NCBI GenBank assembly: GCA_026416895.1
Contig: JAOAEH010000024.1
Location: forward strand, 1-7,987
Direction of reading: 5' to 3'
Origin: Elusimicrobiales bacterium
GTDB taxonomy: Bacteria; Elusimicrobiota; Elusimicrobia; Elusimicrobiales; UBA9959
DNA length: 7,987 nucleotides
Part shown: piece by piece, positions 1 to 6,937 of the stretch
Layout: each line of letters opens with the position of its first letter
Numbering within the stretch: position 1 is the stretch's first letter
The notes under the pieces: model-generated
Database searches by the model: none
Told to the model about the DNA's origin: nothing
The model's input: the letters and a program-made list of their open reading frames with translations, nothing else
Position numbers and translations under genes: made by a program

Positions 1-1
1 A

Positions 2-1378
2 AATATAAATCCACAGATTTTATCTTATTCAAGCACAACTATAACTATTAGATACTCAACAGCCGATACTGATGGATATGTAGTGGAAGTAAGCACTGAA
101 GAAGGATTCCCAAAAATCATTGAAATATCATCAACAACTAATAAAAATCAATCACAACTAACTTTATATAATTTAAACACCGACACACTATATTTTGTTC
201 GTGCTGGAGCACTTTTTAGTGGAAGTACTAAATATTTTGAATTACAACAACCAATTAGAACTCTAACACAACCACCTACAGTATCTGATTTTAAGATCTA
301 TATAACAAGTGCTAATGCAATATGGTCAGAAATACCAAACTCAAAAGGGTATTTTTTTGAAGCATCAACATCTACTCTTTTTAATCCAAAAATATTATCA
401 TATACAAAAAACCCTCAAACAACAACACTAGATATAATAGAATTAATTCCAAATACAAGTTATTATTTTAGAGTAGGAAGTATAAATTCATCTAATGAAC
501 CAAATTACACATTTATAACTGAAACTTCAACACTTGCAAACTTTCCAATAGAAACTGCTTTATCTAGACTTACAACATACTCAATGCAAATAAATTATAA
601 TACAAACTCAAATCCACCAGATACACTATATCTAGTTGAAATATCATCAACAAACTTTTTAGATCATCCTTTAAGCACAAAATCATCTTCAACATACAAT
701 TCTTATGCTTATTTCGATAATTTAACACCAAATACCACCTACTACAAAAGAATAACAGCATATAATAGAAACATGATACAAACAGGGCCTATGTATTTTA
801 CACCAATAGCTACTCTTGCTTATAAAGTATCAAATCTAACTCATATTACCTCAACTAGAACAATAACCCTAAACTGGCAAGACAATTTAAACTCAGTTGG
901 GACAATTTACCTCGCAGAGATATCATCTACAAATTTTTCAACAACAATTTCATCATATACTTTATCAAAATCAGCAACATTTTATAATTTAAATGGAAAT
1001 ACTATATATTCAGCAAGAGTTTCTGCTTTAAATTTCAGTTCAATACCTTCTGAATATGAAATACTAACAACAACTACTCGTGTTGAAATTCCAGCTGTAA
1101 TCAATCCAACGTATATAAATATTCTTCTTGATGGCTTTTCAGTACAATGGAGCAACAATTCAAACTCTACTTATACACTTTATACAATAGAATCATCAAC
1201 TCATTCAGATTTTTCATTTATATTTAGAACAACTCAAACATATCAAACATCAATTATTTTTGGAAACTTAAACTTCGGAACAAGATATTATGTAAGAGTT
1301 AAATCAAAAGGAATAAATAATGAAGAAAGTGAGTATCTAAATCTAGGTTCAGTAGAAACATTATATAGAGCTGAAAAA
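2..1378 (+). repeat. Tandem fibronectin-III-like domain repeats within the coding region
   Basis: Five protein-level repeats of about 90 codons are visible, the first cut by the window edge. Repeat starts fall near 278, 554, 830 and 1100. The copies have diverged strongly, but a short DNA core around the 'EISST' codons is still recognisable: gaaatatcatcaacaa at 122-137 and 638-653, and gagatatcatctacaa from 917. These are repeats of a protein fold, not a recent DNA duplication. Confidence 0.7.
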
Positions 1379-2053
1379 ATTATAAATCACACTATTCAAA
1401 ACACATTGTCAATACCTTTTTCCTATGGTTCAATTGAAGTTATAATTCCTCCATACTCTGTCGGCAGTGCCACTAGGCTTTTCATCGAACCAGTATCTTT
1501 ATTACCTTTTGAATCATCAAATGCAGCAAACTTAAAACATGTTGGATATGGTGCAAAAATATACATAATTCCAAAGGTTCTATTTACAGGACCTATAACA
1601 ATAAAAATTCCATACAGTACACTTTCACCTTCAGTAAACTTAAACAGGTTAGTATTAGCAAGATACGACGAAGATAAAAAACTTTGGATTCCTTTAAACT
1701 CATATAGATCATCAAACTACCTAATTGGAGAAACATACGGTTTGTCTATTTTTGCTATAATGGAACTTATAGCAGCAAATAATATTGATAATATAAAGAT
1801 ATATCCAAATCCTTACAAGCCCAATACTACTCCAGGTTATCTAACATTTTCAAATCTTCCACCTAACACACAAATATATATACATTCTCTTTCTGGCGAG
1901 TTAATAAAAAAAATAATAACAAACAACAGTGGAATAGCTCAATGGGATGGAAAAAACATGAATAACAGAGATGTAGCATCTGGTATGTACATAGCAATAG
2001 TAATTTCTCCAGATGGCAAAAAAATAATTAAAAAAATTGGAATTGAAAAATGA
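2..2053 (+). CDS. Secreted fibronectin-III repeat protein with type IX-like C-terminal sorting domain (5' partial)
   Basis: The frame is open to the left edge, so the gene starts outside the window and the GTG at 83 is not its start; 683 residues are visible. Five fibronectin-III-like repeats of about 90 residues run to about residue 459 (boundaries near 277, 553, 829 and 1099). Each carries an 'E-I/A-S-S-T' strand and a later 'NL-x-x-x-T-x-Y-x-x-R-V' strand. Residues about 460-593 form a beta domain resembling ZU5-like modules (GSIEVIIPPYSV, later DEDKKLWIPL and LSIFAIMEL). Residues 594-683 form a FlgD-Ig/type IX sorting-like end with IYPNPYKPN, LSGELIKKI, WDGKN, DVASGMYI and a final KKIIKKIGIEK. 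The composition is rich in Asn, Ser and Thr and nearly lacks Cys, as expected outside the cell. The likely role is a surface or secreted adhesion or scaffold protein; the ligand is unknown. It overlaps the downstream barrel gene by ATGA, implying coupled translation. Confidence 0.85.
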   Translation, partial: NINPQILSYSSTTITIRYSTADTDGYVVEVSTEEGFPKIIEISSTTNKNQSQLTLYNLNTDTLYFVRAGALFSGSTKYFELQQPIRTLTQPPTVSDFKIYITSANAIWSEIPNSKGYFFEASTSTLFNPKILSYTKNPQTTTLDIIELIPNTSYYFRVGSINSSNEPNYTFITETSTLANFPIETALSRLTTYSMQINYNTNSNPPDTLYLVEISSTNFLDHPLSTKSSSTYNSYAYFDNLTPNTTYYKRITAYNRNMIQTGPMYFTPIATLAYKVSNLTHITSTRTITLNWQDNLNSVGTIYLAEISSTNFSTTISSYTLSKSATFYNLNGNTIYSARVSALNFSSIPSEYEILTTTTRVEIPAVINPTYINILLDGFSVQWSNNSNSTYTLYTIESSTHSDFSFIFRTTQTYQTSIIFGNLNFGTRYYVRVKSKGINNEESEYLNLGSVETLYRAEKIINHTIQNTLSIPFSYGSIEVIIPPYSVGSATRLFIEPVSLLPFESSNAANLKHVGYGAKIYIIPKVLFTGPITIKIPYSTLSPSVNLNRLVLARYDEDKKLWIPLNSYRSSNYLIGETYGLSIFAIMELIAANNIDNIKIYPNPYKPNTTPGYLTFSNLPPNTQIYIHSLSGELIKKIITNNSGIAQWDGKNMNNRDVASGMYIAIVISPDGKKIIKKIGIEK

Positions 2054-2988
2054 ATATATTTGTAATTTTAATTTTACACTTTATCAATCTCCACGCATAC
2101 TTTACAAAAAGCTATCAAGGAACATATGCCTCAAATATCATAAAGATAAATCCAAACCCAAGATGCCAAGCTATGGCACAAGCATGTATATCTTTTGTAA
2201 ACGATGCATCTTCTTTAGATATTAATCCTGCTTCAATAATCAACATAAAAAAACTTTCTATTTTTGCATCTAATTCAATTTACTTTGAAAACATATCAAT
2301 GAGTTCTTTCTTTTTTGCAAGAAATCTTGGTAAAAATACTGGTACTTTTGGTTTTGGTATCAAACGTCTTAGTTGGGGAGAAATTGAAAAAACAGATGAG
2401 TTTGCAAACACACTTGGAAAATATTCCCCATATGAAATGATAATAGAAGCAGGATTTGCAAGCTATCTAACTGGTTTAACAAGACAAAAAACACAAAGAA
2501 TAGTTTTTGGTGGTAATGGTAAATTAATAATAAATAAAATTGAAAGAACTGCTACAACACTTTCTGCAGATATAGGATTCATATTTCCTTATCTTTTCGA
2601 TGATAAATTTATAACATCATTTGTAATTCAAAACATTGTTGGTAATATAAAATTAGATAAAAAATCATATCCTATACCAAAATTAATAAAAATAGGAAGT
2701 AGTATAATTTTATCAAAAAACTTTATAATTAACACAGATATAACATCACCACAAGATTCTATTCCATATATTTCCACTGGCTTTGAGTTTTCACTAAAAT
2801 TAAGCAAAAAAAACTATTTATATCTCAGAACAGGGATAACATCAAAAAATATAAAAGAACTAAAGGAATATTCACCCATTAGCCTTGGTATTGGAATAAA
2901 ATATGGTAATTTATATTTTGATTATTCATATTCACAACTTGGATATCTAGGAAATGTAAATAAATTTTCGTTTAACATAAAACATTAA
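2050..2988 (+). CDS. PorV/PorQ family (UPF0164-like) outer-membrane beta-barrel protein
   Basis: The product has 312 residues. Residues 1-16 are a hydrophobic signal peptide with likely cleavage after 'INLHA'; it lacks the usual N-terminal Lys/Arg, which is slightly odd. Residues 33-63 carry the family hallmark: 'NPNPRCQAMAQACISFVNDA' followed by SSLDINPASI, matching the 'R-x-x-x-M-G-x-A-x-x-x-x-x-D-D-A-S-A-x-x-x-N-P-A' signature of PorV/PorQ proteins. The rest alternates hydrophobic and polar residues with turns such as GTFGFGIKRLSWG, ADIGFIF and LGIGIKYGNLYFDYSYS, and ends in FSFNIKH with an aromatic near the C terminus, as in an outer-membrane barrel. In Bacteroidota, PorV serves as an outer-membrane partner of type IX secretion, and the upstream gene encodes a type IX-like sorting domain. 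A role in handling that cargo is inferred. The ATG overlaps the upstream stop (ATGA), and a partial Shine-Dalgarno GGA lies about 8 nt upstream. Confidence 0.8.
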   Translation: MNIFVILILHFINLHAYFTKSYQGTYASNIIKINPNPRCQAMAQACISFVNDASSLDINPASIINIKKLSIFASNSIYFENISMSSFFFARNLGKNTGTFGFGIKRLSWGEIEKTDEFANTLGKYSPYEMIIEAGFASYLTGLTRQKTQRIVFGGNGKLIINKIERTATTLSADIGFIFPYLFDDKFITSFVIQNIVGNIKLDKKSYPIPKLIKIGSSIILSKNFIINTDITSPQDSIPYISTGFEFSLKLSKKNYLYLRTGITSKNIKELKEYSPISLGIGIKYGNLYFDYSYSQLGYLGNVNKFSFNIKH

Positions 2989-4190
2989 TGTCTATCAAGT
3001 TTTTTTAAAAACAAAAACCAAACAGATGAAATAACAAGAGATAGGGGCATTAGATAAGGAAAAAATCTAAAACCAGTTGAATTTAAAAATGAAAGTATTA
3101 TCGATACAAATCCTTTAGCAAAACGATAATTAAAAGCATCTATAATCTGTTTAGTCTTAAATCTAACTTCAAAATCAAAAGGAATGTATAAGGTTTCTTT
3201 AGCAGCTCTGTATATTGAATAATCTAGAGATTTAAACAAGAAAAAAACAACAGATGCAGTAAAAAGAGATGGATTTAAAATTGCATATAAAACACTAAAT
3301 ATATGAATAAGCGGAATAAAAAAAAGAACTTGAGTAGGTTTTAAGTTCCTAAGAAGTATAGGAGTAAGTATGAACTGAAAAGTAAAAGAAAATACATTAA
3401 CAACAGTCCAAAAACTACCAAGATACTTCGTTCTTTCATCTTTTAAAATTATCTCTTTTTTAAGATATTCAGTAAAATTTAAATCGGAAAAAGTAGAAAA
3501 AACTTGAGATAAAAAAACAGTTATGAAAAGAGTTTTAAGAATATCATTCTTCATAATATTTACTATATAAGAATTCTTATTACTATTTTTCTGTAAAAAC
3601 AAGGGAGTTTCATACTTATATGCAAAAAAAATTATAATCATAGCAAGTAAAAGAAAAAAACCACTTAACAAAAAAAGTTTTTCTGTTGAAAAAAAACTAA
3701 CCATCTTTACCACTAAATATCCACCTATAACAGAACCTAATGCTCCAAAGCCTGCTATATATCCATTTAACAATCTTGCTTCATCTATTTTTAGTATTGA
3801 ATTAACATAAGACCAGTAAATTTCAGATAAAACAACTATATAAGCTTCCTTAAAAACTAAAACAAAAAAGATAAAAAATGGAATTTTATTTATGCTTCCA
3901 TAATAAAAAACAATCATTAAAGAAAAAAAAGAAAAAAAAGAAATCAAAGTTGCGATCTTTGGTCCAAATTTATCAAGAATCTTAGAATATAAATATATTA
4001 CAAAAACCAAAACAAATGGTACTAGAGCAAGTGCATAAACTTTATCAGAAGCATTATATTTAGATAAAAAAACAGACTCTGAAGAAGATCTAAAAAGTTC
4101 ATAAGATATGAAACAAAATGAAGCTGAAAATGCTGCTATAAAACTAGCAAAAACAGCATTTTTTCTTGGAATATCTTTTAAAAAAGTCAT
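2985..4190 (-). CDS. Npt1/Npt2 (TLC/NTT)-like nucleotide transporter family membrane protein
   Basis: This is a polytopic inner-membrane protein of 401 residues with roughly ten to twelve hydrophobic helices. Three regions resemble bacterial ATP/ADP exchange (NTT/Tlc) carriers: 'YELFRSSSESVFLSKY' after helix 1; 'EIYWSYVNSILKIDEAR' then GFGALGSVIGGY in the middle; and near residues 320-360 'KSLDYSIYRAAKETLYIPFD' then RFKTKQIIDAFNYRFAKG, matching the conserved 'K-Y-S-x-F-x-A-x-K-E-x-x-Y-I-P-L' block. It is shorter than classical NTTs (about 500 residues), so it belongs to the divergent MFS-like branch whose substrate is unknown; nucleotide exchange is only a possibility. I chose the ATG at 4190. 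A TTG at 4211 would add seven residues and overlap the upstream TGA by 4 nt, and cannot be excluded. It is the last gene of the minus-strand operon, and its stop overlaps that of the convergent barrel gene. Confidence 0.7.
   Translation of the reverse strand: MTFLKDIPRKNAVFASFIAAFSASFCFISYELFRSSSESVFLSKYNASDKVYALALVPFVLVFVIYLYSKILDKFGPKIATLISFFSFFSLMIVFYYGSINKIPFFIFFVLVFKEAYIVVLSEIYWSYVNSILKIDEARLLNGYIAGFGALGSVIGGYLVVKMVSFFSTEKLFLLSGFFLLLAMIIIFFAYKYETPLFLQKNSNKNSYIVNIMKNDILKTLFITVFLSQVFSTFSDLNFTEYLKKEIILKDERTKYLGSFWTVVNVFSFTFQFILTPILLRNLKPTQVLFFIPLIHIFSVLYAILNPSLFTASVVFFLFKSLDYSIYRAAKETLYIPFDFEVRFKTKQIIDAFNYRFAKGFVSIILSFLNSTGFRFFPYLMPLSLVISSVWFLFLKKLDRH
3922..3940. repeat. Two adjacent 8-base homopolymer A/T tracts in a coding region
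   Basis: Two runs of eight A (plus strand) separated by a single G lie inside the transporter gene and encode a Ser-Phe-Phe-Ser-Phe-Phe-Ser stretch of a membrane helix. Runs of this length can promote polymerase slippage. The reading frame here is intact. Confidence 0.6.
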
Positions 4191-4207
4191 ATTTGAAATC
4201 AAGTTAA

Positions 4208-5401
4208 TCAATATTTAAAAATACCTTTTTCATATATTAAAATATTTTTACCATTTTTTAGTTTGGCAGTAACAGTTTTGTTTTCAGTATTTATTAAATC
4301 CCAATGTATTGCAGAATCATTATAGCCAAGCTTTTTGCGATCAGATTTAGAAAGTTTAGAAGAATCACCTTTATATGTATCTATATAAGCAGAACCTATA
4401 GCTATATGACAATTACCAAACTCACCCCCATAATTTTCATCAAATAATATATCAGCCATAAATTTATTAATTTTTGAAAACCTTACATCAGTTAAAGAAA
4501 ATTCACCAATTCTTTTTGCTCCCTCATCAGTATTCATTATCTTTTCTACATATTCTTGACCTTTTTCTGCAGATATCTTAACTGCAACACCATCTTTAAA
4601 TTCAAGTCTCACTTTTTCTATATAATTTCCTCCCCTAAATGTTTTTAAATTAGCATAATATACACCTTGACTATACATTGAGTGAGGAGAAGTAAATATT
4701 TCAAAAGAGGGTATATTATGTCCACTTCCACCAAGGAATCTTCTCTTTTCCCCAATTTTTATCTTTAAATCGATATTCTCTGATTCTATTTTTATTTCAT
4801 CAATATTCAAACTATCAAGCCATTTTTTTATTTCATCTATATTTTTAAAAACCTCTTTCCATTTTTTAACAGGATCCTTCTCATCTAAAAAACATGCTTT
4901 TATTATTTGATTTGTATATTCCTCTAGAGAAAGTTCAGCTTGCTTAGCAAGCTCATTAGTTGGATAGGTACATAAAGTCCAACCAAAAAGTTTTTTGGCT
5001 TCCCTCATCTGCATTATATCTCTTAAAAATTTTCTTGCTTTTGCAAATTCTGCTTGTTTTGAAGTATCAATACCTTTAAGATGAGTTAAGGATGAAGGAG
5101 CATGAATATAGATATTGGAGTTTAAATTTTCAAAAAATTCTTTTTCTCCTTTTGGAACAAATCTTAATTGTTCAACTGATGCGTAAGTATAAAAATCTCT
5201 TTCCATTGTAGGAGTTAAAATCATTCTAGGTATAACATTAAGTCCATCTTCAATTAAAAATCTATAAATATATTCAGCAAGCTTTAAACCGTCTAGATCA
5301 AATCTTAAAAGTACAGTTGATCCTTTTCTTAAATTAGGATTGGTATAATAACAAGCCCATCTCATTACTAAAGCATATTTCTCTATATAATTTTCTTTCA
5401 T
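4208..5401 (-). CDS. M29 family metallo-aminopeptidase (AmpS/AmpT-like)
   Basis: The product has 397 residues, the usual length for the family, with no signal peptide, so it is cytosolic. M29 enzymes remove N-terminal residues from peptides using two metal ions. The N-terminal domain has the family opening (VLLRFDLDGLKLAEYIYRFL, residues 30-49). The expected ligands appear in order in the C-terminal half: Glu234 in NIPSFEIFTSPH, Glu300 in RIGEFSLT, His332 in GNCHIAIGSAY, and His366 and Asp368 in GYNDSAIHWDLI. All are intact, so it should be active. The ATG is preceded by GGAGG at a 7-nt distance, fixing the start. It probably recycles peptides, which fits an operon headed by the protease FtsH, although that functional link is inferred. 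Its TGA stop lies next to the start of the transporter gene. Confidence 0.92.
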   Translation of the reverse strand: MKENYIEKYALVMRWACYYTNPNLRKGSTVLLRFDLDGLKLAEYIYRFLIEDGLNVIPRMILTPTMERDFYTYASVEQLRFVPKGEKEFFENLNSNIYIHAPSSLTHLKGIDTSKQAEFAKARKFLRDIMQMREAKKLFGWTLCTYPTNELAKQAELSLEEYTNQIIKACFLDEKDPVKKWKEVFKNIDEIKKWLDSLNIDEIKIESENIDLKIKIGEKRRFLGGSGHNIPSFEIFTSPHSMYSQGVYYANLKTFRGGNYIEKVRLEFKDGVAVKISAEKGQEYVEKIMNTDEGAKRIGEFSLTDVRFSKINKFMADILFDENYGGEFGNCHIAIGSAYIDTYKGDSSKLSKSDRKKLGYNDSAIHWDLINTENKTVTAKLKNGKNILIYEKGIFKY

Positions 5402-5407
5402 AATATT

Positions 5408-5415
5408 CCTCCTTA
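5408..5415 (-). promoter_or_regulatory. Strong Shine-Dalgarno of the M29 aminopeptidase, fused to the preceding stop codon
   Basis: Read on the minus strand this is TAAGGAGG, then 7 nt, then ATG at 5401. The TAA is the stop of the upstream peptidase-like gene, so termination happens on top of the ribosome-binding site. It is the clearest full Shine-Dalgarno in the window; the other operon genes have weak sites or stop/start overlaps. Confidence 0.8.
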
Positions 5416-6054
5416 TTTACAATAATACATTTTTGCTTCATCTAAATAAACTTTATAAGAAAGATTTTCATCAAATAATTTTTTTTCATTATAACTTTTC
5501 ATTTCAATTAAATACTTTACAACAACTTTATTTTCAAATTCAATATAACCAAAATCATTCTTTTTATCTTCATAGCATATATCAGACACATAAAATCTAT
5601 CTATTTCATTAACAATATAATTAACATATCCTTTTACTTTCCAATGCGGTATTGATAGATAAGAGAGAAGTGGAATTTTCAAAAGAAGTTTTAAAGAATA
5701 TAATTTTTCAAAAAAAATAATATTTTTAAATAAGTCATTTGAAGCTTTTTGGTTAATATATATCGAAGGATAAATAATATTAAGACATAACTCATCCGAA
5801 TGCCAAAAAAGAAAGAATTTATATAAAGAGTTAGGTAAAATAAAAACCTTTATTTTTTCATCTAACTTAATTAAATCAAATGCTTCTTTAACATTTTCAC
5901 ATACATTATCAATATCATAAATAACAGTAACATATCTTATATCAATATCTTTAGAACAATTATATTTTTTAAAAAATATATAATCAGGCTTGACAAAAAA
6001 CAATATTATCAAAAATAAAAATATAAAAATAAAATAAATTAAAAATTTAATCAT
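5413..6054 (-). CDS. Membrane-anchored peptidase-like protein with degenerate HExxH site (probable pseudoenzyme)
   Basis: The product has 213 residues. Residues 1-21 are one N-terminal membrane helix followed by a charged, probably extracytoplasmic domain. I recognise the layout of a poorly characterised gluzincin-like family: a 'KVFILPNSLYKFFLFW' strand (69-84), IIYPSIYINQ (93-101), then where an H-E-x-x-H helix is expected, FEKLY (115-119), followed by 'IPHWKVKGYVNYI' (135-147) in place of the usual 'P-x-W-x-x-E-G-Y-A-E-Y'. Both His and both later Glu residues are replaced (Phe115, Tyr119, Lys141, Asn145) and only Glu116 remains. If the alignment is right, zinc binding is lost. The family assignment is from memory of the pattern and is moderate. 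The ATG overlaps the stop of the 30-codon gene by 4 nt. The start has only a weak ribosome site, so coupling is likely. The function is unknown. Confidence 0.75.
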   Translation of the reverse strand: MIKFLIYFIFIFLFLIILFFVKPDYIFFKKYNCSKDIDIRYVTVIYDIDNVCENVKEAFDLIKLDEKIKVFILPNSLYKFFLFWHSDELCLNIIYPSIYINQKASNDLFKNIIFFEKLYSLKLLLKIPLLSYLSIPHWKVKGYVNYIVNEIDRFYVSDICYEDKKNDFGYIEFENKVVVKYLIEMKSYNEKKLFDENLSYKVYLDEAKMYYCK

Positions 6055-6143
6055 CTTCTAGATAAATACCAAATTATTAGAGCCATACCAAGTGAAATTA
6101 ACTTAATCTGCCAGTTTTCTGTAAAATATTTCCTAAAATTCAT
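6051..6143 (-). CDS. 30-residue CdaR (YbbR)-like membrane segment, stand-alone microprotein
   Basis: This is a complete 30-codon frame from ATG at 6143 to TGA at 6051. It overlaps the cdaA stop by ATGA (6140-6143) and the next gene's ATG by ATGA (6051-6054). The two 4-nt overlaps and the lack of any other gene in this gap are strong evidence that it is translated. The product starts MNFRKYFTENWQ and contains ENWQIKLISLGMALIIW, then YLSRR. This matches the N-terminal anchor of CdaR/YbbR proteins ('N-W-x-L-K-L-x-S-L-x-x-A-x-x-L-W'), which directly follow cdaA in many bacteria. CdaR normally continues with several extracytoplasmic YbbR domains; here the frame stops after the helix. A role as a CdaA-binding membrane peptide is inferred. 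It could instead be the remnant of a decayed cdaR, but the clean overlaps argue for a maintained gene. Confidence 0.8.
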   Translation of the reverse strand: MNFRKYFTENWQIKLISLGMALIIWYLSRR

Positions 6144-6925
6144 ACTCTCTCTATTCTTCTAAAAAGACTTCTTTGAGTTTTTGATTTATAAAGAGATAAA
6201 AGATCCCTTTCAAGTTCCTTTAGATCTACTTTCACCATTATCTGCCCATTTCTAGCTACAGACACATCACCACGCTCTTCTGAAACTACAATAGCAATAG
6301 CATCTGTTACTTCACTAACTCCAATAGCTGCTCTATGCCTCATTCCAAAAATTGATGATAGATCTCTTCTTTCAGTTAAAGGAAGTTGACAAGAAGAAGC
6401 AACAAGTCTATTACCAGAAATAATTACAGCTCCATCATGTAAAGGTGATTTTTTAGAAAATATTGATAAAATAAGCTGGGAACTCACTTCACCATTAATC
6501 ATAATACCTGTAGAAATAAAATCTTTAAGTCCCATATCTTGCTCTAAAACTATAAGCATACCAATTTTTTTAGCAGAAGCTTCTTTCGCAGCTTTTATTA
6601 TTTCAATTATAAAATTATATTCACGTGGAACTATGATTCTACCAAATGGATCACTTCCTAAATTAGCTAAAGCATTTCTTATTTCAGGTTGAAAAACAAC
6701 TATTAGTAAAAAAACACCAGCAAACCAAAAATGCTGAAGAAGCCAAAATGTTGCTTTTAAACCAGCAATATTACTCAAAAAAGTGATAAAAACTAGAAGA
6801 AAAATTCCTAACATAATTTGAATAGCACGAGTACCTTTAAGAATTAAAAGAAGTCTATAAATTATATAATATACGATAGATATATCCACAATATCTAATA
6901 TATAATTACTTAACCCCTTAATCAT
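6140..6925 (-). CDS. cdaA: Diadenylate cyclase CdaA (c-di-AMP synthase)
   Basis: The product has 261 residues, the usual CdaA length. It condenses two ATP into cyclic di-AMP at the inner membrane. Three N-terminal membrane helices (about 12-29, 34-51 and 62-80) are followed by a cytosolic DAC domain. The diagnostic catalytic motifs are intact: Asp-Gly-Ala at 164-166 in SPLHDGAVII, and Arg-His-Arg at 196-198 in GMRHRAAIG. Family-typical GTRAIQIMLG (31-40) and VFQPEIRNALANLG (77-90) are also present, as is the SEERGDVSVARNG strand. The ATG at 6925 lies 12 nt after the ftsH stop with no clear Shine-Dalgarno. The stop overlaps the start of the 30-residue CdaR-like gene, preserving the cdaA-cdaR order in miniature. 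Neither folP nor glmM, the genes often found near ftsH or cdaA, is present between ftsH and the end of this operon. Confidence 0.96.
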   Translation of the reverse strand: MIKGLSNYILDIVDISIVYYIIYRLLLILKGTRAIQIMLGIFLLVFITFLSNIAGLKATFWLLQHFWFAGVFLLIVVFQPEIRNALANLGSDPFGRIIVPREYNFIIEIIKAAKEASAKKIGMLIVLEQDMGLKDFISTGIMINGEVSSQLILSIFSKKSPLHDGAVIISGNRLVASSCQLPLTERRDLSSIFGMRHRAAIGVSEVTDAIAIVVSEERGDVSVARNGQIMVKVDLKELERDLLSLYKSKTQRSLFRRIERV

Positions 6926-6937
6926 TCTAGATAATAT

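Noticed and set aside
83..85. GTG as the start of the fibronectin-repeat gene
   Set aside because: The same frame is open upstream to the window edge and the upstream residues (ITIRYSTADTDGYVVEVS) continue the repeat pattern.
570..761. 63-codon minus-strand open frame
   Set aside because: It lies wholly inside the fibronectin-repeat gene, has no recognisable motif, and is expected by chance in AT-rich DNA opposite Asn/Ser/Thr codons.
2037..2225. 62-codon plus-strand open frame at the start of the barrel gene
   Set aside because: It is an out-of-frame shadow of the barrel gene, which has a clear signal peptide and family signature in its own frame.
2999..3012. A/T palindrome near the convergent stops as a Rho-independent terminator
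   Set aside because: The stem is imperfect, almost purely A-T, and has no GC-rich base; it encodes the Lys-rich C terminus of the transporter.
4191..4211. TTG start for the transporter gene, giving a 4-nt TTGA overlap
   Set aside because: Not excluded, but the nearby ATG at 4190 leaves a normal N-terminal tail before helix 1, and the TTG has only a distant AAGG as ribosome site.
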